From Acidimicrobiales bacterium (GTDB lineage: Bacteria; Actinomycetota; Acidimicrobiia; Acidimicrobiales; Poriferisodalaceae), in contig JAWKIQ010000003.1 of NCBI GenBank assembly GCA_041394185.1, positions 867,469 to 931,468 on the forward strand: a stretch of 64,000 bases of DNA, given 5' to 3'. The notes under the pieces are model-generated. The model ran no database searches, was not told the DNA's origin, and saw only the letters and a list, made by a program, of their open reading frames with translations. The position numbers and the translations under genes are program-made. The number at the start of each line of letters is the position of its first letter. Position 1 is the stretch's first letter. Positions 1 through 8,379 of this stretch are shown in pieces.

Positions 1-769
1 CCAGGCGCGAGGTCATCACCTCGTCGAAGATGAGCACCACCCCTGTGTCGTCGCAGCGCCTGCGCAACTCGGACAAGAACTCATTCGATGCAGGTCTGCA
101 GCCCCCCGAGCCCTGCACCGGCTCGACCAGAACACACCCGAGGTCTGGAAGGGCGAACAGGGCATCTAGGGCGGCGATGTCGTCGAAGGGCGAAACGTGG
201 AACCGGTGTGGAACGTTCAGAGGATGGTGCGGTCCGGCCAAGTCGCCGAAGGCCATCACACCGCCGTGATAGCCGTGGTCGAACACCCCCACTCCCGAGC
301 GGCCCGTGTGATGCAGCGCCGTGCCGACGGCCATCAGGTTGGCCTCTGTGCCCGAGTTGGCGAAACGAACCCGCTCGACCGAGGCAAATCGGGCGCAGAA
401 CAACTCGCCGAGTTCGATCTCGGGCTCTTGCACGGCTCCCAGCGCCCAGCCGCGATCCAGAGCCTGGTCGATGGCCTTGCGAATCGAATCGGGCCGATGG
501 CCCAGAAGGGCTGCGCTGTAGTTGCCGCAGAAGTCGACATAGCGATGGCCGTCGATGTCTTCGAGCACGATCCCTTCGCCGTTGGCCACACGAAACGGGA
601 ACGGATCGAAGTGCAGCACCGACCTGGTGTTGCCGCCCGCCAGCACCTTGCGGGCCCGCTCGTGGGCAGCACGGCTGCGAGGACGCGCGGCCGCATACTC
701 GCGGTGCGCAGCCTGGATCATGGTCTCCAATTCGGCATCCGTGAAGCCGCTGGTACTCGAATCGGTCAT
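1..769 (-). CDS. Class III aminotransferase (partial, 3' end outside window)
   Basis: PLP-dependent fold type I aminotransferase of the glutamate-1-semialdehyde aminomutase / class III group. The visible 256 residues begin MTDSSTSGF and include VLAGGNTRSVLHF, the substrate and cofactor region FANSGTEANLMAV, and LIFDEVMTSRL at the cut end, where the Asp of FDE normally contacts the PLP pyridine nitrogen. The catalytic Lys lies beyond the window. The start ATG overlaps the stop of the upstream acyl-CoA ligase by four bases (ATGA), so the two are probably translated together. The substrate cannot be told from this part; an amino-ketone or amino-aldehyde is expected from the family. Confidence 0.9.
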   Translation of the reverse strand, partial: MTDSSTSGFTDAELETMIQAAHREYAAARPRSRAAHERARKVLAGGNTRSVLHFDPFPFRVANGEGIVLEDIDGHRYVDFCGNYSAALLGHRPDSIRKAIDQALDRGWALGAVQEPEIELGELFCARFASVERVRFANSGTEANLMAVGTALHHTGRSGVGVFDHGYHGGVMAFGDLAGPHHPLNVPHRFHVSPFDDIAALDALFALPDLGCVLVEPVQGSGGCRPASNEFLSELRRRCDDTGVVLIFDEVMTSRL

Positions 770-2406
770 GAAACATCTCCCCCATCGCGAAGCACTCTGC
801 GCATGATCTTCCCCGACGCCGTCTTGGGCAACTCTTCGAGGATGTCGATGCGCCTCGGATATTTGTAGGCAGCCAACCTCTGGCGACAGTGGTCGACCAA
901 TTCTTCAGGATCGGCCGACATTCCAGGTCGCAACGACACGAAGGCCACGACCGTCTCGCCTCTGTAGCCGTCGGCCATGCCCACTACCGCTGCCTCCCGA
1001 ACCGCCTCGTGTTCGTACAGAACGTCCTCGACCTCGCGAGGCCACACCTTGTATCCGGCGGCGTTGATCTGATCTTTCGACCGGTCGATCAGCCAGAACC
1101 ACCCCTCACTGTTCATGAAGCCGATGTCGCCGGTATGCAATCTGCCGGCCGGAATGGCGTGTTGGGTCTCGGCCGGCTTTCCCCAGTACTCGGGCACGAT
1201 CATGGGCCCTGCGATGACGATCTCGCCCGGCTCGCCGATGGGCATCGGCTCCCGTGTCTGCGGGTCGACCACCCAAACGTCGGCATCCGACACCGGCAAC
1301 CCGACGCTGAGGGCACCGGTGCCGGGGTCGATAGGGGCACGCAGCCCGGGCGGTGTGAGGTGGCTGGGCGATGTCGTCTCGGTGAGCCCGTACACGCTGA
1401 GGATGTATGCGCCGGTGGCATCCTCGAAGCGCTGAACAATGGCTGGGCTTATTGGCGCACCACCCGATGCAACACATCGCAGGGACGACAGGTCGGTCTC
1501 GTCGAAGTTCGGATGTGACATCAGCGCGACGAACACCGTGATCGAACCCATGGTGAAGGTGACGCGCCAGCGCTCGATCAAACGGAGCGCCTCGGCTGGC
1601 TCGAATCGATGGAAGAGCACCAGCGGCGCGCCCGCCACCGCCGCTATGGCCATGTGGGCCACCAACCCGGTGACGTGGAACAGTGGCGCCACACCCAAGA
1701 TGACGTCGTCGGCTGTGACATCGAGCCACCGCTCGTAGACGACGGTGCTGTGCACGATGTTGCCGTGCGTGTTGACGGCGCCCTTCGAGGCTCCGGTTGT
1801 GCCAGACGTGTAGGTAAGCATCGCCGGCTCGTCGGGCGGCGGTGTTCGCCTGGGCACCCGAGCCCCGTCTCGATCTGCGAGGACGTCGGCGAAACGCGTG
1901 TGTTCGGTTGTGCCGCCGACCGCACCCGGGCTCGCCACCACCAACACACTGGGCGACAGGCCCGCCTCGTCGACGGCCCCCTCGACGGTGGGCAGCAGTT
2001 CGTCGAGACACACCACTACCTCGGGAGAGCAGTCGGCCAACTGTTTGGCAAGCTCACGAGACTTCAACATGGGGTTCACGGCAACGGCGATAGCTCCGAT
2101 ACGCCAGCACGCCAGCATCGAGGTCAGCCAATGCGGGTCGTTCTGCAGGTAAACGGCCACCCGATCACCGGCAGCAACCCCGACGTCGGAAAGCCACGCG
2201 GCGAGCGCGTTCACGTCGTCGTCCAACCGAGCGACTGTCAGGGTGTCATCGAAGTAGTGGATGATCGGCGAGTCGGGGCTCGAATCGACCAGCTCGTCCC
2301 AGTAGCCGAGGACCGATGTGTGTCTCGGCTTGATCGTCGATGGGATCTCGGCCGGGTAAGTAGCGAGCCAAGGCCTGGGCACGTCGCCGGGTTCGCTGTC
2401 GCTCAT
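766..2406 (-). CDS. Acyl-CoA synthetase / AMP-dependent ligase
   Basis: ATP-dependent acid:CoA ligase of the ANL superfamily, 546 aa, full length. The phosphate-binding motif YTSGTTGASKG lies near residue 200, the YGLTE motif follows in the middle, the hinge-region TGDIGFMNSEGWFWLIDR comes before the C-terminal domain, and the catalytic Lys motif PKTASGKIMRR sits near the C-terminus. The likely role is activation of a fatty or carboxylic acid to the CoA thioester in the cytoplasm. It is the first gene of a unit with the aminotransferase (4-base overlap). A GGGGG tract just before the ATG can serve as ribosome binding site. It diverges from the arsenate GAPDH gene. The substrate is unknown. 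Confidence 0.93.
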   Translation of the reverse strand: MSDSEPGDVPRPWLATYPAEIPSTIKPRHTSVLGYWDELVDSSPDSPIIHYFDDTLTVARLDDDVNALAAWLSDVGVAAGDRVAVYLQNDPHWLTSMLACWRIGAIAVAVNPMLKSRELAKQLADCSPEVVVCLDELLPTVEGAVDEAGLSPSVLVVASPGAVGGTTEHTRFADVLADRDGARVPRRTPPPDEPAMLTYTSGTTGASKGAVNTHGNIVHSTVVYERWLDVTADDVILGVAPLFHVTGLVAHMAIAAVAGAPLVLFHRFEPAEALRLIERWRVTFTMGSITVFVALMSHPNFDETDLSSLRCVASGGAPISPAIVQRFEDATGAYILSVYGLTETTSPSHLTPPGLRAPIDPGTGALSVGLPVSDADVWVVDPQTREPMPIGEPGEIVIAGPMIVPEYWGKPAETQHAIPAGRLHTGDIGFMNSEGWFWLIDRSKDQINAAGYKVWPREVEDVLYEHEAVREAAVVGMADGYRGETVVAFVSLRPGMSADPEELVDHCRQRLAAYKYPRRIDILEELPKTASGKIMRRVLRDGGDVS

Positions 2407-2458
2407 GTCATCCCCCTTCGCAGAGGAATTTAGCCCTCGACCAGATCCCGATTTTCAA

Positions 2459-2496
2459 TCAACATCTATTGACTCAATACTCACTGCTGTTAGCTT
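2459..2496 (+). promoter_or_regulatory. ArsR-type operator overlapping the GAPDH/arsJ promoter
   Basis: TCAA at 2459-2462 and TTGA at 2469-2472 are inverted half-sites separated by six bases, followed by one base and TCAATA (2474-2479). TCAA-N6-TTGA is the form of site known for ArsR-family repressors. The right half-site doubles as a -35 (TTGACT, 2469-2474); with 16 bases of spacing TAGCTT (2491-2496) is a -10, eight bases before the GTG start at 2505. The same layout occurs at 22860-22880 before the arsenate reductase gene. Binding is inferred. Confidence 0.7.
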
Positions 2497-2504
2497 GTCG
2501 AGCC

Positions 2505-3521
2505 GTGACGACACGCATAGGAATCAACGGCTTCGGGCGCATCGGGCGCCTGGTGGTGAGGGCCCTGGCCCACCACCCCGAACTGCAACTGGCCCACGTC
2601 AACGAGATCGCCGGCGACCCGCGCACGTCGGCCCACCTGCTCGAGTTCGACACCGTTCACGGGCGGTTCGACGCACAGATCTCATCCGACGACGAGGGGT
2701 TCAGCCTGAACGGCGCGCCGGTCGCCCATACATCGATCGCAGAACCCGGCTCGGTGCCCTGGACCCGAAGCGGGGTCGACATGGTGCTCGAGTGCTCTGG
2801 CAAGTTCCGCACCACCGAGCTGCTCGACCCATACCTGCAGGCCGGCGTACGCAAGGTGATCGTCGCCGCGCCGGTGAAGAGCGAGGGTGTTCTCAACATC
2901 GTGATGGGCTGCAACGACCACCTATACGACCCGGCGGCCGACCACATAGTCACAGCGGCCTCCTGCACCACCAATTGCCTCGCCCCGGTGGTGAAGGTGA
3001 TCCACGAATCGGTGGGTATCGAACGGGGCGTCATCACCACCATCCACGACGTCACCAACACCCAGGTGGTCGTCGACGCCCCGCACAAGGACCTGCGCCG
3101 GGCCCGATCGGCCCTCAACTCGCTGATTCCCACATCGACCGGCTCGGCGACAGCTATCACGATGATCTACCCCGAGTTGTCCGGAAAGCTCGACGGGGTG
3201 GCGGTGCGTGTCCCACTGCTGAACGCATCGCTGACCGACGCGGTGTTCACCGTTGCACGCGACGTGACCGCAGACGAGGTCAACGACCTCTTCCGAACCG
3301 CGGCGCAAGGTGAGCTACAGGGCATCCTGGGCTTCGAAGACCGGCCGCTGGTGTCGGCCGACTACGTCAACGACACCCGCTCTGGCATCGTCGATGGGCC
3401 CTCGACGATGGTGGTCGACAACCGGATGGTCAAGGTGCTCGCCTGGTACGACAACGAATACGGCTACGCATTTCGGATGGCTGACCTGGCGGCCAAGGTC
3501 GCCGCATCGCTGGTGAGCTGA
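2505..3521 (+). CDS. ArsJ-associated glyceraldehyde-3-phosphate dehydrogenase
   Basis: 338 aa type I GAPDH. The NAD-binding motif INGFGRIG is at residues 7-14, and AASCTTNCLAP places the catalytic Cys at about 154. In arsenate resistance such an enzyme uses arsenate instead of phosphate to make 1-arseno-3-phosphoglycerate, which ArsJ exports (established for ArsJ systems). The next gene, three bases downstream, is arsJ, so this is very likely the dedicated copy rather than the glycolytic one. I chose GTG 2505 because VTTRIGINGFG is where the family begins and because a -10-like TAGCTT lies eight bases upstream, which suggests a leaderless transcript; an in-frame start at 2469 would fall inside the operator. 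Confidence 0.92.
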   Translation: MTTRIGINGFGRIGRLVVRALAHHPELQLAHVNEIAGDPRTSAHLLEFDTVHGRFDAQISSDDEGFSLNGAPVAHTSIAEPGSVPWTRSGVDMVLECSGKFRTTELLDPYLQAGVRKVIVAAPVKSEGVLNIVMGCNDHLYDPAADHIVTAASCTTNCLAPVVKVIHESVGIERGVITTIHDVTNTQVVVDAPHKDLRRARSALNSLIPTSTGSATAITMIYPELSGKLDGVAVRVPLLNASLTDAVFTVARDVTADEVNDLFRTAAQGELQGILGFEDRPLVSADYVNDTRSGIVDGPSTMVVDNRMVKVLAWYDNEYGYAFRMADLAAKVAASLVS

Positions 3522-3524
3522 ACA

Positions 3525-4754
3525 GTGCAGCTTCGCAACTACGCGCTGGTGACCGCCGGCTATTGGGCGTTCACCCTCACCGACGGCGCGCTGCGCATGT
3601 TGGTGCTATTGCACTTCCACGACCTCGGCTACTCGCCGGTGTCGATTGCATTCTTGTTCCTGCTCTATGAATTCATGGGCATAGTCACCAACCTGATCGG
3701 CGGCTGGGTGGGCGCACGCTCGGGCCTGAACCGCACACTGTTGTTCGGTCTGGGGCTGCAGATAGTGGCCCTCGTCGCACTGACGTTCCACGAAGCCGGC
3801 TGGCAAGAGCTGGCGTCGGTGGCCTACGTGATGGGTTTCCAGGCACTTTCGGGTGTCGCCAAAGACCTCACAAAGATGAGCTCCAAGAGCGCGGTCAAGT
3901 TCATCGCAGGTGAGGGTGCGCTGTTTCGCCTGGTCGCAGTCCTGACCGGTTCGAAGAACGCTCTGAAGGGTGTCGGCTTCTTCCTGGGTGCGGCCCTGCT
4001 CCAGTGGATCGGATACGACGCCTCTCTGTGGACCATGGCTGCCCTGATTGCGGTCGCCCTGGTTCTGGTGGGCGCGCTGCTGAACGAAGACATCGGAAAG
4101 GCCAAGAACAAGCCGGCCGTGAAGTCGATCCTGTCGAAGTCGCCTGCCATCAACCGGCTGTCTGCGGCCAGGTTCTTCCTGTTCGGATCGCGCGACATCT
4201 GGTTCGTCGTAGCTCTTCCGGTGTTTCTGGACGACACGCTCGGCTGGTCGTTCTACGGAATCGGCGCCTTCCTGGCCGCCTGGGTGATCGGCTACGGGAT
4301 GGTGCAATCGGTCGCCCCCAGGATCCTCGGCTCGACTCGTGGCGACCTCGACGCCGAGATATCGGCCGCACGGACGTGGGCCTTGGCGTTGGCGGCGGTG
4401 TCAGCCGCCATTGCGGTGATGGTGGCACTCGACATCGCGACCACGCTCGCCATCGTGGGCGGTTTGGTCGTGTTCGGCGTCGTCTTCGCCGTCAACTCGT
4501 CGCTGCACTCGTATCTGATCCTGGCCTACAGCAAGGGCGATGACGTCAGCCTCGACGTCGGGTTCTACTACTCGGCCAATGCAGCGGGTCGTCTCGTCGG
4601 CACCCTGCTGTCTGGAGCGCTCTATCTGTGGGGCGGTCTCGATGCGGCGCTTTGGGGATCCACATCGTTCGTGATTTCGACCTGGTTGCTGTCGATGCGG
4701 CTGAGCCCCGCGGTCAGTGAGCAGCCTTCTTCGCCAGCGGCAACCGACCGATGA
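3525..4754 (+). CDS. arsJ: ArsJ organoarsenical efflux permease
   Basis: 409 aa major facilitator protein with about twelve membrane segments. The N-terminus YALVTAGYWAFTLTDGALRM and the segments GYSPVSIAFLFLLYE and GVAKDLTKMSSKSAVK are hallmarks I recognise from ArsJ. It exports 1-arseno-3-phosphoglycerate made by the GAPDH encoded immediately upstream, so that arsenate leaves the cell without prior reduction. It starts with GTG three bases after the GAPDH stop and both are controlled from the operator at 2459. The 3' end overlaps the convergent DUF808 gene by 41 bases, so the two transcripts are complementary at their ends. Confidence 0.92.
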   Translation: MQLRNYALVTAGYWAFTLTDGALRMLVLLHFHDLGYSPVSIAFLFLLYEFMGIVTNLIGGWVGARSGLNRTLLFGLGLQIVALVALTFHEAGWQELASVAYVMGFQALSGVAKDLTKMSSKSAVKFIAGEGALFRLVAVLTGSKNALKGVGFFLGAALLQWIGYDASLWTMAALIAVALVLVGALLNEDIGKAKNKPAVKSILSKSPAINRLSAARFFLFGSRDIWFVVALPVFLDDTLGWSFYGIGAFLAAWVIGYGMVQSVAPRILGSTRGDLDAEISAARTWALALAAVSAAIAVMVALDIATTLAIVGGLVVFGVVFAVNSSLHSYLILAYSKGDDVSLDVGFYYSANAAGRLVGTLLSGALYLWGGLDAALWGSTSFVISTWLLSMRLSPAVSEQPSSPAATDR

Positions 4755-5658
4755 CGAACACCAGGACGAACCCCACAACCAGCCCCACCACCGCCGATAT
4801 CGCGGTGTTGATCAGCCAGGCCAGGAACCCGCCCACACCGCCCACGTCGTGAACCTGTTCCTCGAGGTGGTGGACCCACTCGTATGGGCCGTGCCAGCCG
4901 AGTTCGTCGGTGCCGACCAGCAAGATGTGCCCGCCGACCCACAGCATCGCCGCGGTGCCTACTACCGACAGGAACGTCAGCACCTTGGGCATACCCAGCA
5001 CCAACAGGCGACCGAGTCGATCTGTCGAGCCTCCACGCTCGACCAACTTCAGGCCCACATCGTCCATCTTCACGATGACCGCTACCAGCCCATAGACGAT
5101 GATGGTGATGACAACCGCAACGATGGCCAGGATCACCGCTCGCGACACGAACCCCTCGTCGATGACCTCTTTCAGGGCGATCACCATGATCTCGCCGGAC
5201 AAGATGAAGTCGGTTCTGATGGCCCCGGCTACGGTCCTTTGCTCGGCGTCGGCGCCCAGAGCCACCGCCGGAAGATCGTCCTCGGGGGCGTGGGCATCTC
5301 TGTGTGCCAGCTTGTGGTGGATCTTCTCTGCGCCCTCGAAGCTCAGGAACGCCCCGCCACACATCAAGATGATCTCGACCAGGATCGGCACGAACTCGCT
5401 GAGGATCAACGCCGCGGGCAGTATGAACAGCAGCTTGTTCTTGAGCGAGCCCTTGGCGATGCGCCCGATTATCGGAAGCTCGCGCTCGGCCGCAAGGCCA
5501 TGAACGTACGTAGGGGTGACGGCGGTGTCGTCGACCACAACTCCTGCGGCCTTCATGCTGGCCCGGCTGGCAGCAGCGCCGACGTCGTCCACCGACGCCG
5601 CAGCGAGCTTCGCCAGCGATGCGATGTCATCTAGAAGGCCGACCAGGCCACCAGCCAT
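4714..5658 (-). CDS. DUF808 family inner-membrane protein (YedI-like)
   Basis: 314 aa. The N-terminus MAGGLVGLLDDIASLAKLAAASVDDVG and the segments IGRIAKGSLKNKLLFILPAALILSEF and CGGAFLSFEGAEKIHHKL match the DUF808 family, which includes E. coli YedI. Several hydrophobic segments in the middle and C-terminal parts indicate an integral membrane protein. No biochemical function is established for the family. It stands alone on the minus strand and its 3' end overlaps arsJ by 41 bases; I see no functional link with arsenic. Confidence 0.88.
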   Translation of the reverse strand: MAGGLVGLLDDIASLAKLAAASVDDVGAAASRASMKAAGVVVDDTAVTPTYVHGLAAERELPIIGRIAKGSLKNKLLFILPAALILSEFVPILVEIILMCGGAFLSFEGAEKIHHKLAHRDAHAPEDDLPAVALGADAEQRTVAGAIRTDFILSGEIMVIALKEVIDEGFVSRAVILAIVAVVITIIVYGLVAVIVKMDDVGLKLVERGGSTDRLGRLLVLGMPKVLTFLSVVGTAAMLWVGGHILLVGTDELGWHGPYEWVHHLEEQVHDVGGVGGFLAWLINTAISAVVGLVVGFVLVFVIGRLPLAKKAAH

Positions 5659-5712
5659 TCTGTGCCTCCGGGTGCTGAGAGCGGATCCGCAAACCGTAGC
5701 GCCTGCTCTGGC

Positions 5713-6597
5713 CTAGAGGATCTGATCGTCGCCTCGGGTGTGTCGACCCGACGGTTGCAGCAGGGCCGGCACCAAGGCCAGAGGGCACGGAGGCTTGGAC
5801 ACGTACCTGCTGGAAACCGACCCCAGGAGGGCGGCCGCCACCGCTCCCTTGCCCCTGGCTCCCAGAACCAGCAGCGAGGCAGTTCGAGAATGGGTGGCCA
5901 AGGCTGCGATCGGTTCGGTGGCCTCCACCGCCAACCGCACACGCCCCGCCGGGCCCGCCTCGCCAGAAATCTCGCCGACAAGTGCTTCGAAGTCAGGGGT
6001 GACGGTGCCAGTCCCCCGCTGAAACGCACGACCCGAACGCCTGGATCCGGTGGCCACCACGACCACCACCTCCGCGTCGGGGCCCGAGAAATCGAGCGTC
6101 CAGGCAAGCGCCTGGCGAGCGTTGGCAGACCCGTCGAAACCCACGACGATGCGCTCGATGGGCGAGAACGGCCTCAGAGTCGGCGGAACCACCACCACCG
6201 GCACGCGGGCGCGCACAGCACACTCGTGGCTGACCGAGCCCGCCAGGGTGCGTCGAACCCGGCCTCGCTCGCGACTGCCCACCACGATCAGATCGCCCGA
6301 GCGAGACACCTCCAGCAACGCGTCGACCGGCGAACCGAATCGCGAAACCGCCACCGCCCGCTCGTCCGCGCCCACCGCCACCAGCAGTTCCTGAAGCTCG
6401 AGGCGGTGCTGCATCGTTCGCTCGACCACCGGAGTCGGCGGGTCTGGGTCGCCTTGAGTGTGTTGCCATGCGGCGACCGCGACGATCCGGTCGGCCCGGC
6501 CCGCGCTGTTGATGAGCGCCCAGCGCAGAGCCGCCAGCGAGTTGGGCGATCCATCGACCCCGACAACCCATGACCGATCGGCCTTCGGCTCCTCCAT
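5713..6597 (-). CDS. Universal stress protein, tandem UspA domains
   Basis: 294 aa with two UspA domains. The first starts WVVGVDGSPNSLAALRWAL and has the ATP-binding signature GSRERGRVRRTLAGSVS near residue 105; the second starts RIVVGFDGSANARQALAWTL and ends with GARGKGAVAAALLGSVS. Both keep the G-2x-G-9x-G(S/T) pattern of nucleotide-binding USPs. The start is ATG 6597 (MEEPKADRSW): reading further upstream would run antisense through the next gene. A CATACT hexamer lies six bases before the ATG, so translation is probably leaderless. It diverges from a K+/H+ antiporter operon that itself contains a second USP. Confidence 0.9.
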   Translation of the reverse strand: MEEPKADRSWVVGVDGSPNSLAALRWALINSAGRADRIVAVAAWQHTQGDPDPPTPVVERTMQHRLELQELLVAVGADERAVAVSRFGSPVDALLEVSRSGDLIVVGSRERGRVRRTLAGSVSHECAVRARVPVVVVPPTLRPFSPIERIVVGFDGSANARQALAWTLDFSGPDAEVVVVVATGSRRSGRAFQRGTGTVTPDFEALVGEISGEAGPAGRVRLAVEATEPIAALATHSRTASLLVLGARGKGAVAAALLGSVSSRYVSKPPCPLALVPALLQPSGRHTRGDDQIL

Positions 6598-6609
6598 AAT
6601 CCAAGTATG
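6595..6609. promoter_or_regulatory. Face-to-face leaderless promoters
   Basis: Only nine bases separate the divergent start codons at 6597 (minus) and 6607 (plus). On the plus strand CATAAT (6595-6600) lies six bases before ATG 6607; on the minus strand CATACT (6609 to 6604) lies six bases before ATG 6597. Each -10 hexamer therefore contains the start codon of the opposite gene, and both RNAs should begin at or beside the ATG. Confidence 0.65.
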
Positions 6610-7086
6610 ACCGAGCTGATCGAGACCAAGCTCCCCGGAGTCGGCACCATTCACACGTTCGAGGCCGAGTCGGGCACTCGAGTTGGGGTGATTTCTCACC
6701 ACGGCGGACGCCGCGAGGTCGCGATCTACCACCGCGACGACCCCGATTGCGTCAGCGAATCCGCCAACCTGTCGCCCGAGGAAGCTCGCATCCTGGCCGA
6801 TCTTCTCGGTGGCACGACGGTTTCGCAGCGCCTCGACGATCTTCGACAAGACATCGCAGGCCTGGCCATCGACTGGCTGCCGATTCGAGACGACAGTCCC
6901 TATGCCGGCAAGACGATCGGCGATACCGAGATGCGACGGCGTACCGGCGTGTCGATCGTTGCCCTGGTTCGCAACGAGCGTCCCATTCCGGCGCCCGAAC
7001 CGGACCAGGGGCTCAGGGCGGGCGACACCGCCGTGGTCGTGGGCACACCCCAGGGCATAAACATGGCCATCGAACTCCTGAGCTGA
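6607..7086 (+). CDS. KhtT-like K+/H+ antiporter regulatory subunit (TrkA-C domain)
   Basis: 159 aa soluble protein. The first 75 residues form a KhtT-like N-terminal region (LPGVGTIHTFEAESGTRVGVI); residues 85-158 are a TrkA-C / RCK-C domain (DWLPIRDDSPYAGKTIGDTEMRRRTG ... GDTAVVVGTPQGI), which binds ligands and gates cation transporters. It precedes a CPA2 antiporter gene by seven bases, the same pairing as Bacillus KhtT-KhtU. The likely role is control of K+ efflux by pH or nucleotide signals at the membrane. The ATG lies six bases after CATAAT, suggesting leaderless expression. Confidence 0.87.
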   Translation: MTELIETKLPGVGTIHTFEAESGTRVGVISHHGGRREVAIYHRDDPDCVSESANLSPEEARILADLLGGTTVSQRLDDLRQDIAGLAIDWLPIRDDSPYAGKTIGDTEMRRRTGVSIVALVRNERPIPAPEPDQGLRAGDTAVVVGTPQGINMAIELLS

Positions 7087-7093
7087 GGCGCCG

Positions 7094-8302
7094 ATGATCG
7101 CTGCGGGGGCACCGGGCACAGCTGCACTTCTCGTCGAGCTGGGCGGGATTCTGGTCGCGCTCGCCGTGCTTGGCCGGCTCGCGGCTCGCTGGGGTATCCC
7201 TTCGATTCCGCTGTACCTCATCGCCGGCCTGGCGGTCGGCGAGGGCGGCTTCGTCGAGCTGGTCACTGCACGAGACTTCATAGAAAGTGGCGCCCAGATC
7301 GGCGTGATCTTGTTGCTGCTGCTTCTCGGCCTCGAATACACGGGCGACGAGCTGACATCGGCCTTGCGAGAGCAGGCGCCGGCCGGAGCGGTCGACCTGG
7401 TGTTGAACGCCTCGCCGGGGGTGATTCTGGGTCTGACCCTCGGGTGGGACTATCGGGCCGCGCTGTTGCTAGGCGGCATCACCTACATCTCATCGTCGGG
7501 AATCATCGCCAAGGTCCTGGCCGATCTGGGGCGGACCGGCAACCGCGAGACACCGGTGGTGCTTGCCATCCTGGTCACCGAAGACCTGGTGATGGCGCTG
7601 TACCTGCCCCTCATGGCCGGGTTGCTGATCGGCGGCAACGCTCTGGCTATCACCTTCGAGGTCGTGCTTGCGGTAACCGCAGTGGTCGTCACGCTGGTGA
7701 TCGCGGTCAAACACGGCTCAAAGCTCAGCGCCCTGTTGTTCGACCGCTCAGACGAGAACCTGCTGCTGAGCCTGTTGGGTTTGGCCCTGTTGGTCGCCGG
7801 CCTCGCCGAGCAGGTCCAGGCATCGGCCGCCGTGGGCGCGTTCTTGGTCGGCATCGCCATCAGCGGGCCCGCCGAAAGGGCCGCACGAACCATCCTGGCG
7901 CCTCTGCGCGATCTGTTCGCCGCCTTGTTCTTCGCGTTCTTCGGTCTGCAGATAGACCCTTCGCAGCTGCCCGCCGCCTTGCCGCTGGCGATCGGCCTGG
8001 CCGTCGTCACCAGCCTCACCAAGCTGGCTACAGGGTGGTGGAGCGCCAAACGAGCCGGAATCGACCTTCCGGGCAGGCTGCGCGCCGGCACCACACTGAT
8101 AGCGCGTGGCGAGTTCTCGATCGTCATCGCCGGCATCGCTGTCGCCGAAGGAATCGAGGACGACCTGGGCCCACTTGCAGCGGCCTATGTGCTGTTGCTG
8201 GCGGTTCTGGGGCCTCTTCTGGCGCGGGTGTCCGATCAAGCCGCTCGAAGGATCGCCCTGAGCCGTCGCTCGCGAAAGGCCTCCGAAACCGACACCGGTT
8301 GA
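7094..8302 (+). CDS. Cation:proton antiporter, CPA2 family (KhtU/KefB-like)
   Basis: 402 aa with about twelve to thirteen membrane segments, e.g. VILLLLLLGLEYTGDELTSAL, TYISSSGIIAKVLADLGRTGNRETPVVLAILVTEDLVMALYLPL and AFFGLQIDPSQLPAALPLAIGLAVVTSLTKLATGWW. The ILVTEDL stretch carries the acidic transport residue of CPA antiporters. It lacks a fused RCK domain; the KhtT-like subunit is encoded just upstream. Expected role: exchange of K+ (or Na+) for H+ in the cytoplasmic membrane. It is followed after 77 bases by a USP gene in the same direction. Confidence 0.9.
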   Translation: MIAAGAPGTAALLVELGGILVALAVLGRLAARWGIPSIPLYLIAGLAVGEGGFVELVTARDFIESGAQIGVILLLLLLGLEYTGDELTSALREQAPAGAVDLVLNASPGVILGLTLGWDYRAALLLGGITYISSSGIIAKVLADLGRTGNRETPVVLAILVTEDLVMALYLPLMAGLLIGGNALAITFEVVLAVTAVVVTLVIAVKHGSKLSALLFDRSDENLLLSLLGLALLVAGLAEQVQASAAVGAFLVGIAISGPAERAARTILAPLRDLFAALFFAFFGLQIDPSQLPAALPLAIGLAVVTSLTKLATGWWSAKRAGIDLPGRLRAGTTLIARGEFSIVIAGIAVAEGIEDDLGPLAAAYVLLLAVLGPLLARVSDQAARRIALSRRSRKASETDTG

Positions 8303-8379
8303 GCCAAAAGACCCTGTCCGGAACCTCTATTGAGCAACAAGGATCAAGACATCGAAAGACCCGCACGAAGGGAACTCAG

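Noticed and set aside
2469..2504. Twelve-residue N-terminal extension of the GAPDH
   Set aside because: It would begin in the operator/-35 and is not part of the GAPDH fold; GTG 2505 fits both fold and promoter.
6598..7341. Extension of the minus-strand USP to 542 aa
   Set aside because: The extra part is antisense to the KhtT-like and antiporter genes and has no USP similarity.
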